From Flammula alnicola (lineage: Eukaryota; Basidiomycota; Agaricomycetes; Agaricales; Strophariaceae), in contig JADNRV010000110.1 of the NCBI GenBank assembly GCA_015499995.1, positions 62,001-126,000 of the forward strand: 64,000 nucleotides of DNA, given 5' to 3'. Of the stretch, positions 22,739 through 34,748 are shown piece after piece. The notes beneath the pieces were generated by a model. It searched no databases and had not been told where the DNA came from. It saw only the letters and a program-made list of their open reading frames with translations. The translations under genes and the position numbers were made by a program. Every line of letters begins with the position of its first letter. Within the stretch, counting starts at the first letter, position 1.

Positions 22739-23075
22739 CAGTGTTGGACAAGTCATTGACTAGTCAATAAAGTCGGTCATAGTCAACAAAAGTCAAGTCA
22801 TTGGTCAAATTGACCAATGACTTGACCCAAAAGGCTGATGGCCATCAATCAATTCCCACACGACTATGCGTTCTGTGGACCAGTGGTGCGTGATGGGATG
22901 CGTGCTGATGTAGCGCTGATGCGTGATGCGTAGTCTCCATGGGTCATGTGCGGCTGCTTTGAAGTGCGTGTTGATCAGTCAAAAGTCAATCAAAATTGAC
23001 CGGTCATGACTAGTTGACTAGTCATTCGATTTTTGACCGTGACTTTGGGGGATAAGTCATGACTGTCCAACACTG
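22739..23075. mobile_element. Non-autonomous hAT-type transposon (MITE), 337 bp
   Basis: The element begins CAGTGTTGGACA and ends with its exact complement TGTCCAACACTG, a 12-bp perfect terminal inverted repeat. Subterminal copies of GACTAGTCA and GGTCA/TGACC motifs sit in both arms. The flanks carry a perfect 8-bp duplication, CCTCGTTG. Eight-bp duplications and ends of the form CAGNG are hallmarks of the hAT superfamily. No coding capacity. The centre holds short GATGCG/GTGATGCG-type direct repeats (about 22886-22933). It inserted about 150 bp upstream of the MCM10 start, outside the MCB motifs. An intact TSD implies a fairly recent insertion. Confidence 0.88.
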
Positions 23076-24503
23076 CCTCGTTGAGCTCGTTCCTTCTCAG
23101 TTCACTGGTTCACTGCAGCCCTGTTTCCTTCTAAAATTTCAGATCCACAGACAATTAAGAGCCGCAATTTTAGTCCCTTAACAACGTGATTTTATTGCCC
23201 GACTTCAGTGACCCAAAGAATTGCAAAAAGTGTCAAGGCTGGAAGCTCCGCAGAACCCTGGCCTCTATTATCTATGAACCTATGTGGTCAGCAGCAACCA
23301 TAAATTTTAAATCTCATTAAACGCCCGTGTTCTGTTATTGAACTCGACGAAGACATATTTTACTTTCTCCTGCGAATCCGAAATTACGGGACTCAATGTT
23401 CCAGATCGTTCTTAATGTTAGAGGTAAGTCAGAGGAAACTAGGTCCGATGGTAAGACATACGAATACTGTACAAGTACCCGAGGTTATCTGACATGACTC
23501 TACTCTGGTTTAAATTACCATGAGCGCTGCAACTCAGGTCTTCGTTATCAGCACAACATCATATCACTAGCGCCGAAAATATGCAGGACACTATGTAGTC
23601 TACATATATTGTATGTTGTGGGGTTATCAAGGCAGAGGGAAGAGGATTTAATCACTAGCCTGACTCGGAAATGAAGAAGTACTTTAGGCTCCATTGCACC
23701 TCCGAGGACCAAAGCGTCGCCGGCCTGCTGCGTGACTCATAATAAGTATTTTGAAGTGATCAAGCTGCATAGAAAATAGTGAACCACAGAATTCATCCCG
23801 CTCCGAGATATTTAATTTAACCGCCGACTATAGACCGGCTGAGCCTTGCGTTGCTCCGTGTTGTGGCTGAAGCAGATTCGTGGGGAGTCGTCCTGTGCGC
23901 AATGGCATTAAGACATCGCCGGCCTCCATATACACCATTAAATGTGATGTGATATGATATGGGAGACTTTATGATGCTGGGCTGCTGAAAGGAGTCATCC
24001 ACGAGGAAGCTCCCTCCCCCTCCTCCATCCTCGTTGTTTTTCTCGCCTTTCATTCAAACGACCTGTTTATTTGTACCGTATCCCACGGACCATTCTATTT
24101 CCATGGTTTCAAACTCAGATGAGATGGAGATGGTCCTCTCGCCACCCAAAACAATGCGAAACGGGTCCGGACGGAGCAATAAATTTGTTCAATGAGATAG
24201 GTTGGCATATCTTCGTAGAGATAAAAGGTCTGGAGGCCGAAGTGCTTGTTTGCGGTGTGCCACAATCGCACAGGTTGTCTAAAATTGCGGCTACGGGAGA
24301 TGCCGTGGTTTGCAAATGCCAACAACCGCTGATTTAGGATCGTTAACTGCTGCTTGCCACTTGCCTTCATCTCGGCTGTGTGCACGCAGGCAAAACTGCC
24401 CTATCGCAACAACCGCAATGGACCATCCTCAACATTCGAATTCTCCTTTTATACCCGCCCAAAAGCCTCTGGCCGCTGGGTGTTCGTTGACCCAAACTTT
24501 TAG

Positions 24504-25533
24504 ATGCCAATCGAAAATTGCGACTCTCAGATATCGCCTCAGCTTTCTATCGAACTTCCTGTCTTCCGTGTCAGAGATACTGGAATTCGTTTCCCCTGAT
24601 AATTCTAACTTTATCGAATACCACAGACATGTTGAGTATTTTTTATCCCAAAGCAAGGCACGCTCTCATCGATGCTTTCCTAGATTATCATTCTTGTCGA
24701 GGTAAAAACAATTCAAGCGTCCTGCGAATTCAATGCACTGACTTTGACCCAATTAAATAGTTGGCTCGTAAAACTCTTGAGTCAGCTGGAGTCGTCCCTT
24801 ATCTTTGGGCTTCGTGTCCTCAACACCTAATGCCACACAAGGCGGCATATCTTGACCTCCTGAGAATGCTCCAATGGAACGAGCAATACGTAGATAGAGA
24901 ATTCCAGAGTAAGCAACGCCGCACGAATTTGCACTGACCCGGCACCATACTAACACCGTACATTAACCCGCTTGCAGAGCGCCTGCGAGTCCTACTTATG
25001 CCTCTGACATCGAAGTTCTCCATTTCTGAGTATCGGGACATGGATGTCACAAAGGACTTTAATTCAAATAGCTCTGCACAGGGTCACATCCCCTCATCCG
25101 GCGTCCGCTATGGACTCCAGAATTACGCTTCTCCTCCTTCAGAGGAGGCGTCATCATCAAGCATGCTTCGTGAGTCGAAACATGTAGCATAGCCATCCGC
25201 ATCTCACGCTGACTCAACACCGTAGCACCTGATGCCTTCCCGCAAACAAACAACCGTCCACACACCCCTTCATCGAGCCTCAAATCCAGAGACCAGCGGC
25301 TGTGGTACGGAAAAGAGCTCCATACCTTGCCTCACGAGAGAAGGCAGCGGAGTCGGAGCCCACATCGCAGAAATAATTTGGACCTCCAACGCGATCAGGA
25401 AAATCTTGTGCCACCGTCCGTCACATTTCAGCCACCTCCGTCTAAGCAGCGCTTCGGTATTTTCTTAACGGGAAAATCCTCAATGCTTGGAAACTACAAG
25501 CGAAAGGATCGAACCGGACGACCAACTCATTGA
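24504..25533 (+). CDS. Uncharacterised gene, 5' structure uncertain or broken
   Basis: Three downstream exons splice well: about 24761-24908, 24978-25169 and 25226-25533. Together they encode a protein with ESAGVVPYLWASCPQHLMPH, LLRMLQWNEQYVDREFQ, then a Ser-rich linker and a basic RS-like tail (RRQRSRSPHRRNN). The first ATG inside this frame is 24830, which would give 192 aa. Upstream, a coding-like stretch near 24504-24701 (YPKARHALIDAFLDYH) ends at a good donor (24702), but its frame does not join the next exon through the obvious TAG acceptor at 24760. Either an unseen exon exists, translation starts at 24830, or the gene carries a frameshift. After 25510 a different frame turns acidic and then hydrophobic, so the 3' end is also doubtful. 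Family not recognised. Confidence 0.4.
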
Positions 25534-27247
25534 CTCTGAGTCGGAGGATGGGTGTTTATCGCGAAGGAGGGGAATTCTTATTACTGTAACAGTACTTTTC
25601 ATTGTGTCGTCGCCTGCATTGCACTTGCAGCTTTTTTTGCTCTTATAGTTTACACTTTCAACTGCATGAATTCGTTTTTTTGTCCGGAGAGAATCTAATT
25701 CTTGGGCCGCTTCGGTTCCATTAATGTTGGGAAATTTATCGCATGCAAACCTGACAGCCCCCGATGCTATCACTTACTCGCCGCTCATCCCGTCATCACA
25801 TCGGAATACAGGTTTCCCGTCCTACTACTTAACAGCGGTGGAAAGACGGGAGATAACGTTAGGCGTGGAAAGGGAATTGATATTATATCCGTAGTCATCC
25901 ATAGCGTACATATTTAGTGAGTTCTGTTCTTTGACAGGTCCGGGACATGAGAATTTTTTTTTGTATCAGCGGGAAGGGGGGGTGTGGGTAACCTTCGACA
26001 ACTTTCCAGATAGCGTTTATTTATATACCGTGATCGTGAACTCAAGCTCCAATTAGAGGACACCACAGGGACATACTTGACCGCCGTATGGATAAATGCA
26101 TCAAGATGACTGACCGTGAGCTGAGGTAGCATCCTTTTCATAGAAGATTTGGTCAATCCCCTTGAGATGAGGTCCGCCGCGTTACTTTTGCGAAGGTGTA
26201 TTGCATGCTCGGTGTAGTCGATACCGTGAAACATTGAAGGCGTTGACAGCAGTTTACACCGTGTATGCTTTTTGTGAAGACGTTACAGAATCCTCTCTTT
26301 AATGTCTTGTTTCGTGATCTATTCTGGCACTTGATAAAAAATACAGCAGTGACAATATATAGAGAACTCCCTTGCTGGCCATAGGGTTGCAACCATCAAC
26401 TTCCCATTCGCAATCGAAATCAAGTCGTTAATACCCTGCCGTAAATGAAACTAAGTGGTATTCTATAATTTCTGGCTTATTCACATTACAGGATACCCTG
26501 GGTTGAACAGTAGAAGATGGCGGTAGATATCGATGACCTTTCGGGAGCATTTCGGAGGTTGTTGGGCCCTCATCTGACCGAAATGGGAAGGTACTGTACA
26601 GTCTGTACTCGTATGATCAATTTGGCCTCTACTACATACCTGAGTGCAGCGCCCGTGCCGGTCGGTCCGCGATGCCGCTTAAACGAAGCTATACGAAGAC
26701 TTCTTTTTTATGCGCGAGTGTTCCGACAAGCGTTAACGCGAACGCGTTAACGTTCAAACTTCACTTCGAAGATCACTTTCCAACACGCCGGGCGCTCCGT
26801 TCCAACAGGATGTGTATCATCTCGACATAGGGAAAAAGGCAAATGAAGCCCTACGCGGTTAATCAGTTATTTTCTGTTGTGCCTTAAAAATTCCAGAAGA
26901 ATTTTGGGACTTTGGATTTCTTGGAATATCAAGTCTCAGAAGAATTCTGGTGAATTCACGTCGAAGGAAAAAGAAAGTGGAAATGCACCTTGGCTGACGT
27001 CCGCGACCAAATCCATTTCAGGTGTTTTTCCCGGGTAAAGACGAGGTCGAAGTGATCAGATAGGATAGATCCTACTCACCTGAAACACCATGAGCATACT
27101 TTCACAGCATCTTATTGAACGACAAATTATGAGATGTGGTCAATAAACGAACACGAAAACATCATGAAATAATATAAGAAAATAATCTAAGAACCCGTTC
27201 TCAGGGCGCCTAAAAGGACGTACCCTTAACAACCATCCCAAAAGGTT
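25534..27247. other. Gene-poor intergenic stretch
   Basis: No supportable gene. One short frame starts at 26517 (MAVDIDDLSGAFRRLLGPHL), ends near a GTACTG and has no partner exon. A copy of the 14-mer AACGCGAACGCGTT, identical to that in the MCM10 promoter, lies at 26735-26748 inside a longer near-palindrome. Confidence 0.4.
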
Positions 27248-30169
27248 TCAAGCAACCACTCTCATTTCTGTCTGGCTCTTAACAACCCCGGTCTTGACAG
27301 TCTCGTCCCTTCTGACCCTGAGAGCCCATTCATACGCCTTACACACCCAGGTGACGTATCCAATATCTTTCGTCCTTTCGTAGTCGATAAGCCGATGATG
27401 CAAGATCTCGATATCTCTGAAAGTAACCAGAGGAGGAACGTAGTCATCGGGTACCTCAGCCGCAGAGGTCATGCGAACCAGTGGGCGTTGGCCGACGAGT
27501 GAGGTGCGTGTCGAGCGGAAGGCAGGCTTAGGACTAGGCGTACGGACAGCGTTTGGCGGATATTTCGCCGCGAACGCTCTGAGTTGGGCCATTGCTCGGT
27601 CGACGTTCTCCGTTCTATCATAGAGAAGAAAAATAGTAAGTACTTGGAATCTCAATGATTAAAAGAAAACACATACACCGCAAGCACTCGGATCATAGCG
27701 ATATGAGCGCGCTCCACCACTCGCGCAGGCAGAGGTTTTCCGGTGCGACGTCCCGAGTCCTCAAGGGCAGTCCACTGTTCCCATAGCTGGTCCGCAAAGG
27801 GAACTGCTATCTGCCTTTCGTGCCCTCGACGAGCATTTGCGCACCTTTCAAGCGCCTCGAGATAGACCTTTGGTGTCTTTGTCACATTGAAATCCTCGGA
27901 CAATTTCCAGAACAGATCTCGTGACGTGTCTAACGATGCGTGCTTGTAAAACACGGAGAGATACGCCCCGACAAGGCGAGAGGTAATTTCAACGCCACTG
28001 AACTTCTGCTGCGCAAAGGGTAGAGAGGCGGTCGCGGTCGGTTCCGTCCCACTACGGTCTTGCAAAATACGGTTGAAGAGAATCTTGACTTCTCGGATGA
28101 CCTCTGCACGGCTCTGCGGAGGAATGTGAGCGAACGACGGGTTTTCGTCTTCAACTTCAACGACGAGACTCGTTTCCGAGGAAGAATCGGCAGTAGATGA
28201 AGATTCTGGAGAAGCTTGCACTGCAACGGTTGGATTGCTCGCTTCCTGATGCGCCTCCTTTTCCTGGGCGGATTTTTCCACGATCTCGGATCCTGAGTCA
28301 TCATCCACCAGTACCGTCGCCCCACGGACGAACGGTGGTTTATAAGCCGCGTATGCGTTAAAAATATGCATCATAACTTCATCGTCAATCTCTGCCTCCA
28401 CTGGGTTTGGGTCATTGTCTCGACTTCCCCGTACCATTTCTGCCAGTATCCAACGCGCCCGTGCCAGGTTGCCCGTTCTCTTCGCGCCTTCTAGCAGAGC
28501 ACAAAAGGTTTTCCGATCAGGCCTGAACGCGGATAAGCCACTAGCGTCGCGATGGGAGTCGAGCATCTGCCTTGCAAGCCTAAACGCCTCGTTGACGTAG
28601 GTTTTTGTTCCCGAACGCGCGCAGGCCAAGATGACGGCGTTATATGCACCAACGGTGGGAGTTATTTTATTGTCCACGGTCATCTCGGCCCAGAGGTCGA
28701 GAGCTTTTTCTGGCTCAGATGAATATCGGATAGACACAGGGGAGGCACACGCTCGAATCATCAGGGTATAGAGGACAACATCGGGTTCTGGATGAGCCAC
28801 ATATCGCATATGGGTAAAGATGTCCCATGCTTGTGCACGCGCCAAGGATGAGGGTCGGGAAAAAAGAGCTGTGATGACGGAGGTGTAAGTTTGCATAGGC
28901 GCTGCAGCATTTTGGCCTTCGTAGTGATGAAGGAGGTCCAAAGCAGATGTAGGAATTAAATCGTGAGGTGTTCCATTAAGATGGGCCTTAACGTGGAGAT
29001 GCCTCTGGAATTCTGTCGGTGTTTCTGCATGGGTTTATTGCGTAAACATTTGAAGCTGGGCAATAAAGCATTTTTACAAACCAGTTAGAAAATTGGCGAG
29101 CAGATCATCGGCGGCTTTGATATTTCCCACTGTGGCGTACAAGTTCAAAAACTTCGTGATGGCCGTCGGGGGGAGTGGAAGGCTCTCTTGCTACATTCTG
29201 TTGTCAAAAAAAGCGTCGTAACTAGTGAAAACAATGCAAATTACCTTCATCAGGTCCAGCGCAACTTCCGCAGCCTGGAAATCTTTGGCTTTCAACTGCG
29301 TTGGAAATTTAAAATGATGAAATAGCGAAATATTTAGAAAACTTACACATTCCCTCACAAGGGCTTCGAATTCGCGTATGGATAGCAATCCAAGTGGGAC
29401 ATATTTAGACGATTCTGGATTGACCTTCTTCCTTGCAGCGTCTGCGCGGAAAAAAATCTCGTGTGCTTCAGCCAGAATACGTCGATGAGTAGGCTCCTTT
29501 TGGTGACTTTCGTAACCCTCCTTGAGTGGTAAATCATCGGGCAGTCGTTGTCGGAGTAACTCAAGAATTCTGCGATCTTCTTTTTCTTCCGCGCGTTGAA
29601 TAGCTTGCAAGGCGGCTTGTTTGTTGTCTTGTGTCGTGTGAGGAATGGGGACGGCCATAACATCTTGATACATGGCCAGGAGATCTTGCTCGGTATAAAA
29701 GATTGGTCGAAATGCTAATGCCTGTCGCTCTCTCAGAATTTTCGAGGTGAAGGAGTTGCAAGACACTCACCTCAGATTCAAGGGCTTCATCCAATGCCTG
29801 TACTCGACGCTCCAGCTCCTCCACCGGGTGCATTGGCACTTGGGAAGCATTTGCATTTCCACCTTTAACTGTTAAAAATCCCTTAATTAAGCTAGATCTT
29901 CCTTTCCTTTAAAATACATGAGTTCACGACGAAAAGATATGGCCAGAAACTCACCGTGAAGTTCCTCGACTGTCCATAAGTTCTTCAACGTTCGGAGGTA
30001 TTGGTGGGTTAAAAGCAGCTGCTTGATGCATTCTACGCCATCCGGGAGCCCTTTTCCATTGGAACACGCTTCCTGAGCTTGATAACTGCGCTGATGACAC
30101 AGTTGCTACTCGTAAGAGTGTCAGGTCCAACAAAGCGGGAGGAAGGGCTGAGGCAGCAGCATATGCCAT
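27248..30169 (-). CDS. Mitochondrial-type pentatricopeptide repeat (PPR) protein
   Basis: Model (minus strand): exons 30169-30132, 30085-29955, 29868-29771, 29721-29347, 29295-29245, 29190-29082, 29024-27677 and 27614-27248, giving 838 aa. PPR proteins are helical-repeat RNA binders acting mostly in mitochondrial RNA processing or translation. Typical helix pairs are visible: TYTSVITALFSRPSSLARAQ, VVLYTLMIRACA, GAYNAVILACARSGT and KTFCALLEGAKRTGNLARAR, plus further repeats after a Ser/Glu-rich insert at about 450-500. The N-terminus (MAYAAASALPPA) could begin a targeting peptide. Introns are short (46-66 nt for several), and introns 1 and 6 use GTT donors. The phases force this structure: only removal of the 46-nt intron 1 links the Met to the coding frame containing QLLLTHQYLRTLKNLW. 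The specific RNA target is unknown. Confidence 0.85.
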
Positions 30170-30897
30170 TTAAACAGCAATAAATCCGACACCTGGATTG
30201 AAGGGCTTCCGTTCTGGCAAGAACGACGAGCACTGAAGGTAAAGAAGCTGTTAGTCGAGAGGCAAGACCGCAGAACTCGAGAGAGAAAAATTGGTACAGT
30301 GTCACGTGCCCATGTATATTTGCACTGCCACTACTTAATCGTCTGTGGTCGGGGCTCTTACTGTACTAAATCAATCAATTCGGCGGTCACAGGTCACAGG
30401 CCTACCCAATTTGACGAAAGGTCACAGAGGTCACAGCAAAAATCCCCAAATAATTTGACGAATTCAAAATTTCGTCAGTTGGGTCACAGGTCACACCTAC
30501 TGACGAATTGATTGATTTAGTACAGTATGTCAAGACTTAGGTATGTACAAGAAGCGAATCTCAACGACTTCAGGCCTTCAAAACCTTTGTCCTAATATAG
30601 CCCCAACCTAATTTCATGGAAGAATAATATTATATACGTCACGACTACTTAGTCTACTGAGCTAAGTAGATGACAATCATACGAAACGGAAGACATGATG
30701 GACATTGGAAACTAGTATGTCGACCTACGCAGGCTAAGTACTCATTACCCTCAATCTGAACTACATGTTATTGACATTGCAATGTGGAAAGCCAGTTTTT
30801 CTCTCCCGAGAAAGATACATCAGTACTGTCTCAAAATGACAGAAGGCATGTCAGACCGTCTCTTCCGAGCGCTAAACTTCTCCCTCCTCATTCTTCT
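30170..30897. other. PPR promoter region and MITE-containing intergenic
   Basis: Between the PPR start and the stop of the 7-TM gene. A CACGTG lies at about 30303-30308, 135 bp upstream of the PPR start. The TA-flanked MITE is listed separately. No gene seen. Confidence 0.45.
30361..30525. mobile_element. 165-bp MITE with 22-bp perfect terminal repeats and TA target site
   Basis: The left end (30361-30382, starting CTGTACTAAATC) is repeated exactly in reverse complement at the right end (30504-30525, ending GATTTAGTACAG). TA dinucleotides flank both ends (30359-30360 and 30526-30527). TA duplication with short non-coding length fits Tc1/mariner-type MITEs. The interior carries several GGTCACAG units in runs and a second internal inverted pair around TTTGACGAA. 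No coding potential. It lies about 190 bp upstream of the PPR start codon. Confidence 0.82.
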
Positions 30898-32092
30898 CTA
30901 CGAGAGAGGTAGAGGTGGAGAGTGTGAGCGAGGTGGTACAGAATCCGTGTTGCGAGTCGGAAAAACATTGGAATGACTGAATTGGATCGTCGACAGTGTA
31001 CTTGGTTCCGAGTCGGTCGGAGACAGTTCGTCCTTATCCCGGGTCTGTGCCACGCGGATGTGGATAAGATTGAATGCAATTCCTATCACCATTATATCCT
31101 TTAAATAAAAAGCGCCAATCAGTTAATGATACTCTTGAAAATGATAAGAACGACTCACCGCTCCCGTAGTGATAAAAACGGAATTGCTGGAGGCGATCTG
31201 GGAGCAGAAAACTGCGAAAGAGGTCACAGTGTATATCAATCCGGAATCGATGACGATGCGAAGGACTGATTGGAGTTTACTGCGCCTTTTCTTTTTCGCA
31301 GGTTGTGGACAGGAAGAAACGGAGTCCGAGGCGTGGACGGAACGCGCCGCATTGTCAACACTCCAAATGCGAAAGACAATCATGCCTGGAGATGGATGTC
31401 AGCTGTGGTCCTCACATCATGGGAACACTTACCGCTCGTATATATGTTAAGCACGATTGTTACCACCCAAAAGATGGTGCATTCGATGCTCAACATGCGT
31501 GAGTCATCGTGATGGAAGAGGACTTGGTTCTCTGTCCATACTGCGTAGATCATTATGACAAAACCGGCAGTCCACAATGCTAGTGGAAAGAGGATGACCG
31601 CCCACTTCCTCCCATATACGTGCCAGCAGCGGCCAATCTGAAAAAATGGGAGGATTATTATACGTAATGTATTACTTGCGTTCAAAGGACGTACCAGAGC
31701 ACCATCTGCGATTACTATTTGCAAATTCATGGTCAAGAGCTGCACGACGAGGCGATGGGCATTTGGAATTTACAGTATTAAATATGGCCGCGAACCTTGA
31801 CAATGCTGATCCATCCTTGCCCCGAAACCCCACTGCTTTCGGCACCCTCGTCGTTTTCCATATCGATAATACGAAAAAGGCCTAATGATAGATTGATCGT
31901 CCCAACGGAAAACAAAGACAGAGCGACGAATAAGAAGCCAAAGCTGATGTCGCGAGGACGCTTCCATCCAGAAGATTTTTTAAGTAAAACATACAAGCAG
32001 TGACCAAAGGTTGTTAGATAGATGCCATAGACGACAGCTTCGACGAAAAGACCAGCGAGTTGGGCTGTGTCGCTTCTGAGATGGTCAACCAT
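30898..32092 (-). CDS. Seven-TM fungal membrane protein (DUF6533/DUF6534-like)
   Basis: Model (minus strand): exons 32092-31796, 31739-31695, 31637-31433, 31385-31159 and 31098-30898, giving 324 aa. The layout matches a protein class greatly expanded in Agaricomycetes: a short outside N-terminus, about seven hydrophobic helices, the RCWHVYGRKWAV segment (usual form R-C-W/Y-x-V-W-x-x-x-W), and IDSGLIYTVTSFAVF before the last helices. It ends in a Ser/Pro/Thr-rich cytosolic tail (SHSPPLPLS). Such proteins are integral membrane proteins of unknown function, possibly receptor-like. Intron 1 has a GTTCGC donor and intron 4 an AAAG acceptor; both are needed to keep frame. No partner gene nearby explains its role. 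Confidence 0.82.
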
Positions 32093-33010
32093 TGGTGAAG
32101 GAGGAAAATAGAGCTGTACTCGTCCAGGCCAGGATTAGATCAATGCGTTCAATTTAAGTGAATGACTACGGATGCCTTGCAATGTGGAAATGTTGCGCAT
32201 TCAATGAACAATTGGCTGTGAAGTGACGAAAAAGGAAGTCAGCGCCTCACTTCTCGGTGATAGACGCGATGGTGATTTTCTGACAGTGACTCATCTGATA
32301 GAAGGATGTCATATTAGGTTTTGAGAGACATGTCAAAAGCGTGAGCGCGTTGGTAGGGTCAAGCAAAAAAAAAAATTACCCTGTGTTAACTCTGTCTCGA
32401 TCCAAAGATAAGGCAGGATTAAATGTGCATTCAATTGCCGCCCTTTACCTGTTTTCGGTGCGAGGGATTGGGTCAGGGAACAAGTCGATAGGGAATCTCA
32501 CGGCCAGCCTATATCTAGTATGTGAATCATAAAGCTTAAAGTCTCCGGGTGGTCGGCCACAATCTATGTTTTTGAAGCGTGGGCATGATGTTCTTAATAT
32601 CTCATTCAAGGACTTACTTACCTTCACGATACGTCAAGTGATCCCATTTGAGTGACACCGCCTCCAGCCTCTCGCGTCGCTGAAATATGTGCCATAGCTG
32701 CGATTACCCGGTGTCGAATAAAAGACGCCGAATATTCCCCTGTGATAAGACATCCTCTTCTTACTGGCGTTCTAAGCAGTAGACAGTCGAACTTTGTAAA
32801 TTATAGCTGCAGCGTATAACGGTCCATCAGGCGATGTCCTTGCGCACTAAGCGAAGCAATGAAGGTCCTGAGGACTAGCGGCTCAGCACTTAGCGCGCTA
32901 TCGATAGGAGTATATTCGTCCAACGTAGACTCTGACAAAACTTTGAATAAATTATTTCGATGATCGCAAGATGAAAAGAAACCACGAACTCAAAGCACCC
33001 GATATATCTG
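32093..33010. other. Intergenic between 7-TM gene and YAE1
   Basis: Upstream region of the 7-TM gene and downstream region of YAE1. No coding, RNA or repeat feature recognised. Confidence 0.5.
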
Positions 33011-33642
33011 CTAGCTCCAATCAATGCCCAGATACAACTGCTCGCTCAGAAGGTTGAGTCGAGTTTTCAAAGCGCGAAGATCGTCGATCGTTGGTCTACT
33101 GGATTCCTTGGGTTTTTCTTTACTCGCAGTCAAATTTGCGAGCATGTCCTCGATTCCTTCCAGGTCCCGCTTAGCAGCAATCTCTTCATTCACATCGAGC
33201 TCTACACCCTCGGCCTCGAGATGTTGGCGCGCATGCTCTTCTGCCTCTAAGTCGCGTGGCATTATATCAGAGAATCGGATTCTCGAGAGCTGCGATGAGA
33301 TGTCTTGTGCCTCGGCTATCATCTGCTCTTGCTGGCTCATATCGGCTGATGCCTTGAGAAAGGACACGATGACAGACGAAATTCCGCGAAGGACACCCAG
33401 TTCCCTGCCGATTGGCACACCTATAGTAGCAAATCCGACATCGAATCCTTCTTGAGATGCTGATTCCTTCCCAGCGGTGATACCTTCACGATATCCGACC
33501 TTTTGAGTTGAGTTGTTGAGAACGGGTTAAAAAGTTAGAAGATTGCTGGTGAACCTACGTTTGTGAATTCTGATTCCATCCTTGACCATTCTACATCTTG
33601 AAAGGTGGCTCCACCAGGATGCTCATCCCAAGGGGAATCCAT
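33011..33642 (-). CDS. YAE1: YAE1 family protein (Fe-S assembly adaptor)
   Basis: Model (minus strand): exons 33642-33559 and 33499-33011, giving 190 aa. Yae1 with Lto1 links the cytosolic Fe-S assembly targeting complex to the ABC protein Rli1. The defining deca-GX3 stretch is plain: GYREGITAGKESASQEGFD, then GFATIGVPIGRELGVLRG, with Gly every four residues. The short acidic N-terminus (MDSPWDEHPGG) and Trp/Met-rich lead-in are as in other fungi. The C-terminal half is charged and helical (DLEAEEHARQHLEAEG). The intron (58 nt order) ends in AAAAG and falls directly before VGYREG. The final residues GIDWS end in Trp-Ser rather than the Trp often seen at the terminus of the Lto1/Yae1 adaptor. 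Confidence 0.9.
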
Positions 33643-34748
33643 GTTTGCTCGGCGATACCGTCGATGAAATCAAGGAACGTTGGTATGTAAACAAGAACTT
33701 CATCCCAGTTGGTAGGAAGTGGCTGTGTATGATCAATGTGCAAATAAATAAACCTTGAAGCGGCTGTGATGTCACTTATGATCGATGCACCGGCAATTGA
33801 TTAGCGCTGGGCGCCGGGCGCTGACCCGGATTGAACTTTTGTCAGTTGGTGATATCGGTTGAAGATATCCTGCAGCGTCTTGGGATTCGTTTTAGGTTTT
33901 TCCGTGAGTAGATTCTGCGCAAAAAGTTGCTATTCTCCAAATCTGGTCAGTTAGCCTATTACTTACTTGGAGTGGTAGATGTGTGGAACCGAATCTGAAC
34001 TTGAAGTCCGGAGGTTCATGGTGGATTACGCGTCCCTCTTTCTGAACACATATAATACATCGGACATCTTTAAGGAAAGCGAACAAGCACCGGCAGTGTA
34101 CGAAAGAGTGCAAGCGTTTACTTGCCTGCGTACATTGATCTCTACTAAGCTAGAGATGCTGACCGAGACCTCCTGATTCTTGTTTTCACAATGATTTCGT
34201 TGAAGGACGAGCGCTCCAGGAAATGAGGCGTAATGGTTCGTGGAAAGTCGTGGAAAGGTAAATCTATATGGGGCGCGGGTTTTGCGGGAAGAATGGGCGG
34301 AGAGACACAATAAGTAAGCACTTCGACGTATTATACACACATGGAATTCTGGACTCGACATCGTCACGCGCAACTACAGGCGCTGCGAGGTGCGCTATGG
34401 GCAGTAATTGACGCGGGATTAGTCAGTGCTAGTTAATCGTCACGAACTCATGACAGCTTCAAGACAATGTATTCGAGAGGCTTCGCTACCAACGTATATC
34501 CGGATTGATCAGCAAAAAGATTAGAAATATGGACGAATTCAATCGCCAAGTTTACAGTTGACGAAGCTGCATGAGTGCGTCTATTTGCATGGAACCATCT
34601 TCACAATTGAGCTTTGTAAGACTATTGATAAAGGGCAACAAATAACCGAAAGGCAGTCATTCGAGTATAAGGGGAAGCAACCTTTAACAACGCCGTCAGA
34701 ACTCACCACACCACCACACTACATCACCATCACATCACCACTCACAGA
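33643..34748. other. Intergenic upstream of YAE1
   Basis: No confident gene. A small GC-rich hairpin-like patch (AGCGCTGGGCGCCGGGCGCT) occurs near 33804. A CA/CCA-rich tract (about 34700-34745) directly precedes the NmrA-like pseudogene. Confidence 0.4.

Larger units (their letters stand above)
22589..24503. other. MCM10 upstream region and gene-free stretch
   Basis: Contains the MCM10 promoter motifs and the hAT MITE listed separately. From 23084 to about 24503 I see no convincing gene; frames are short and show no conserved motif. Confidence 0.5.

Noticed and set aside
25914..26392. Minus-strand frames resembling a decayed transposon protein (LRKSNAADLISRGLTKSS)
   Set aside because: Too short and frame-broken to assign to any family; no terminal repeats found around it.
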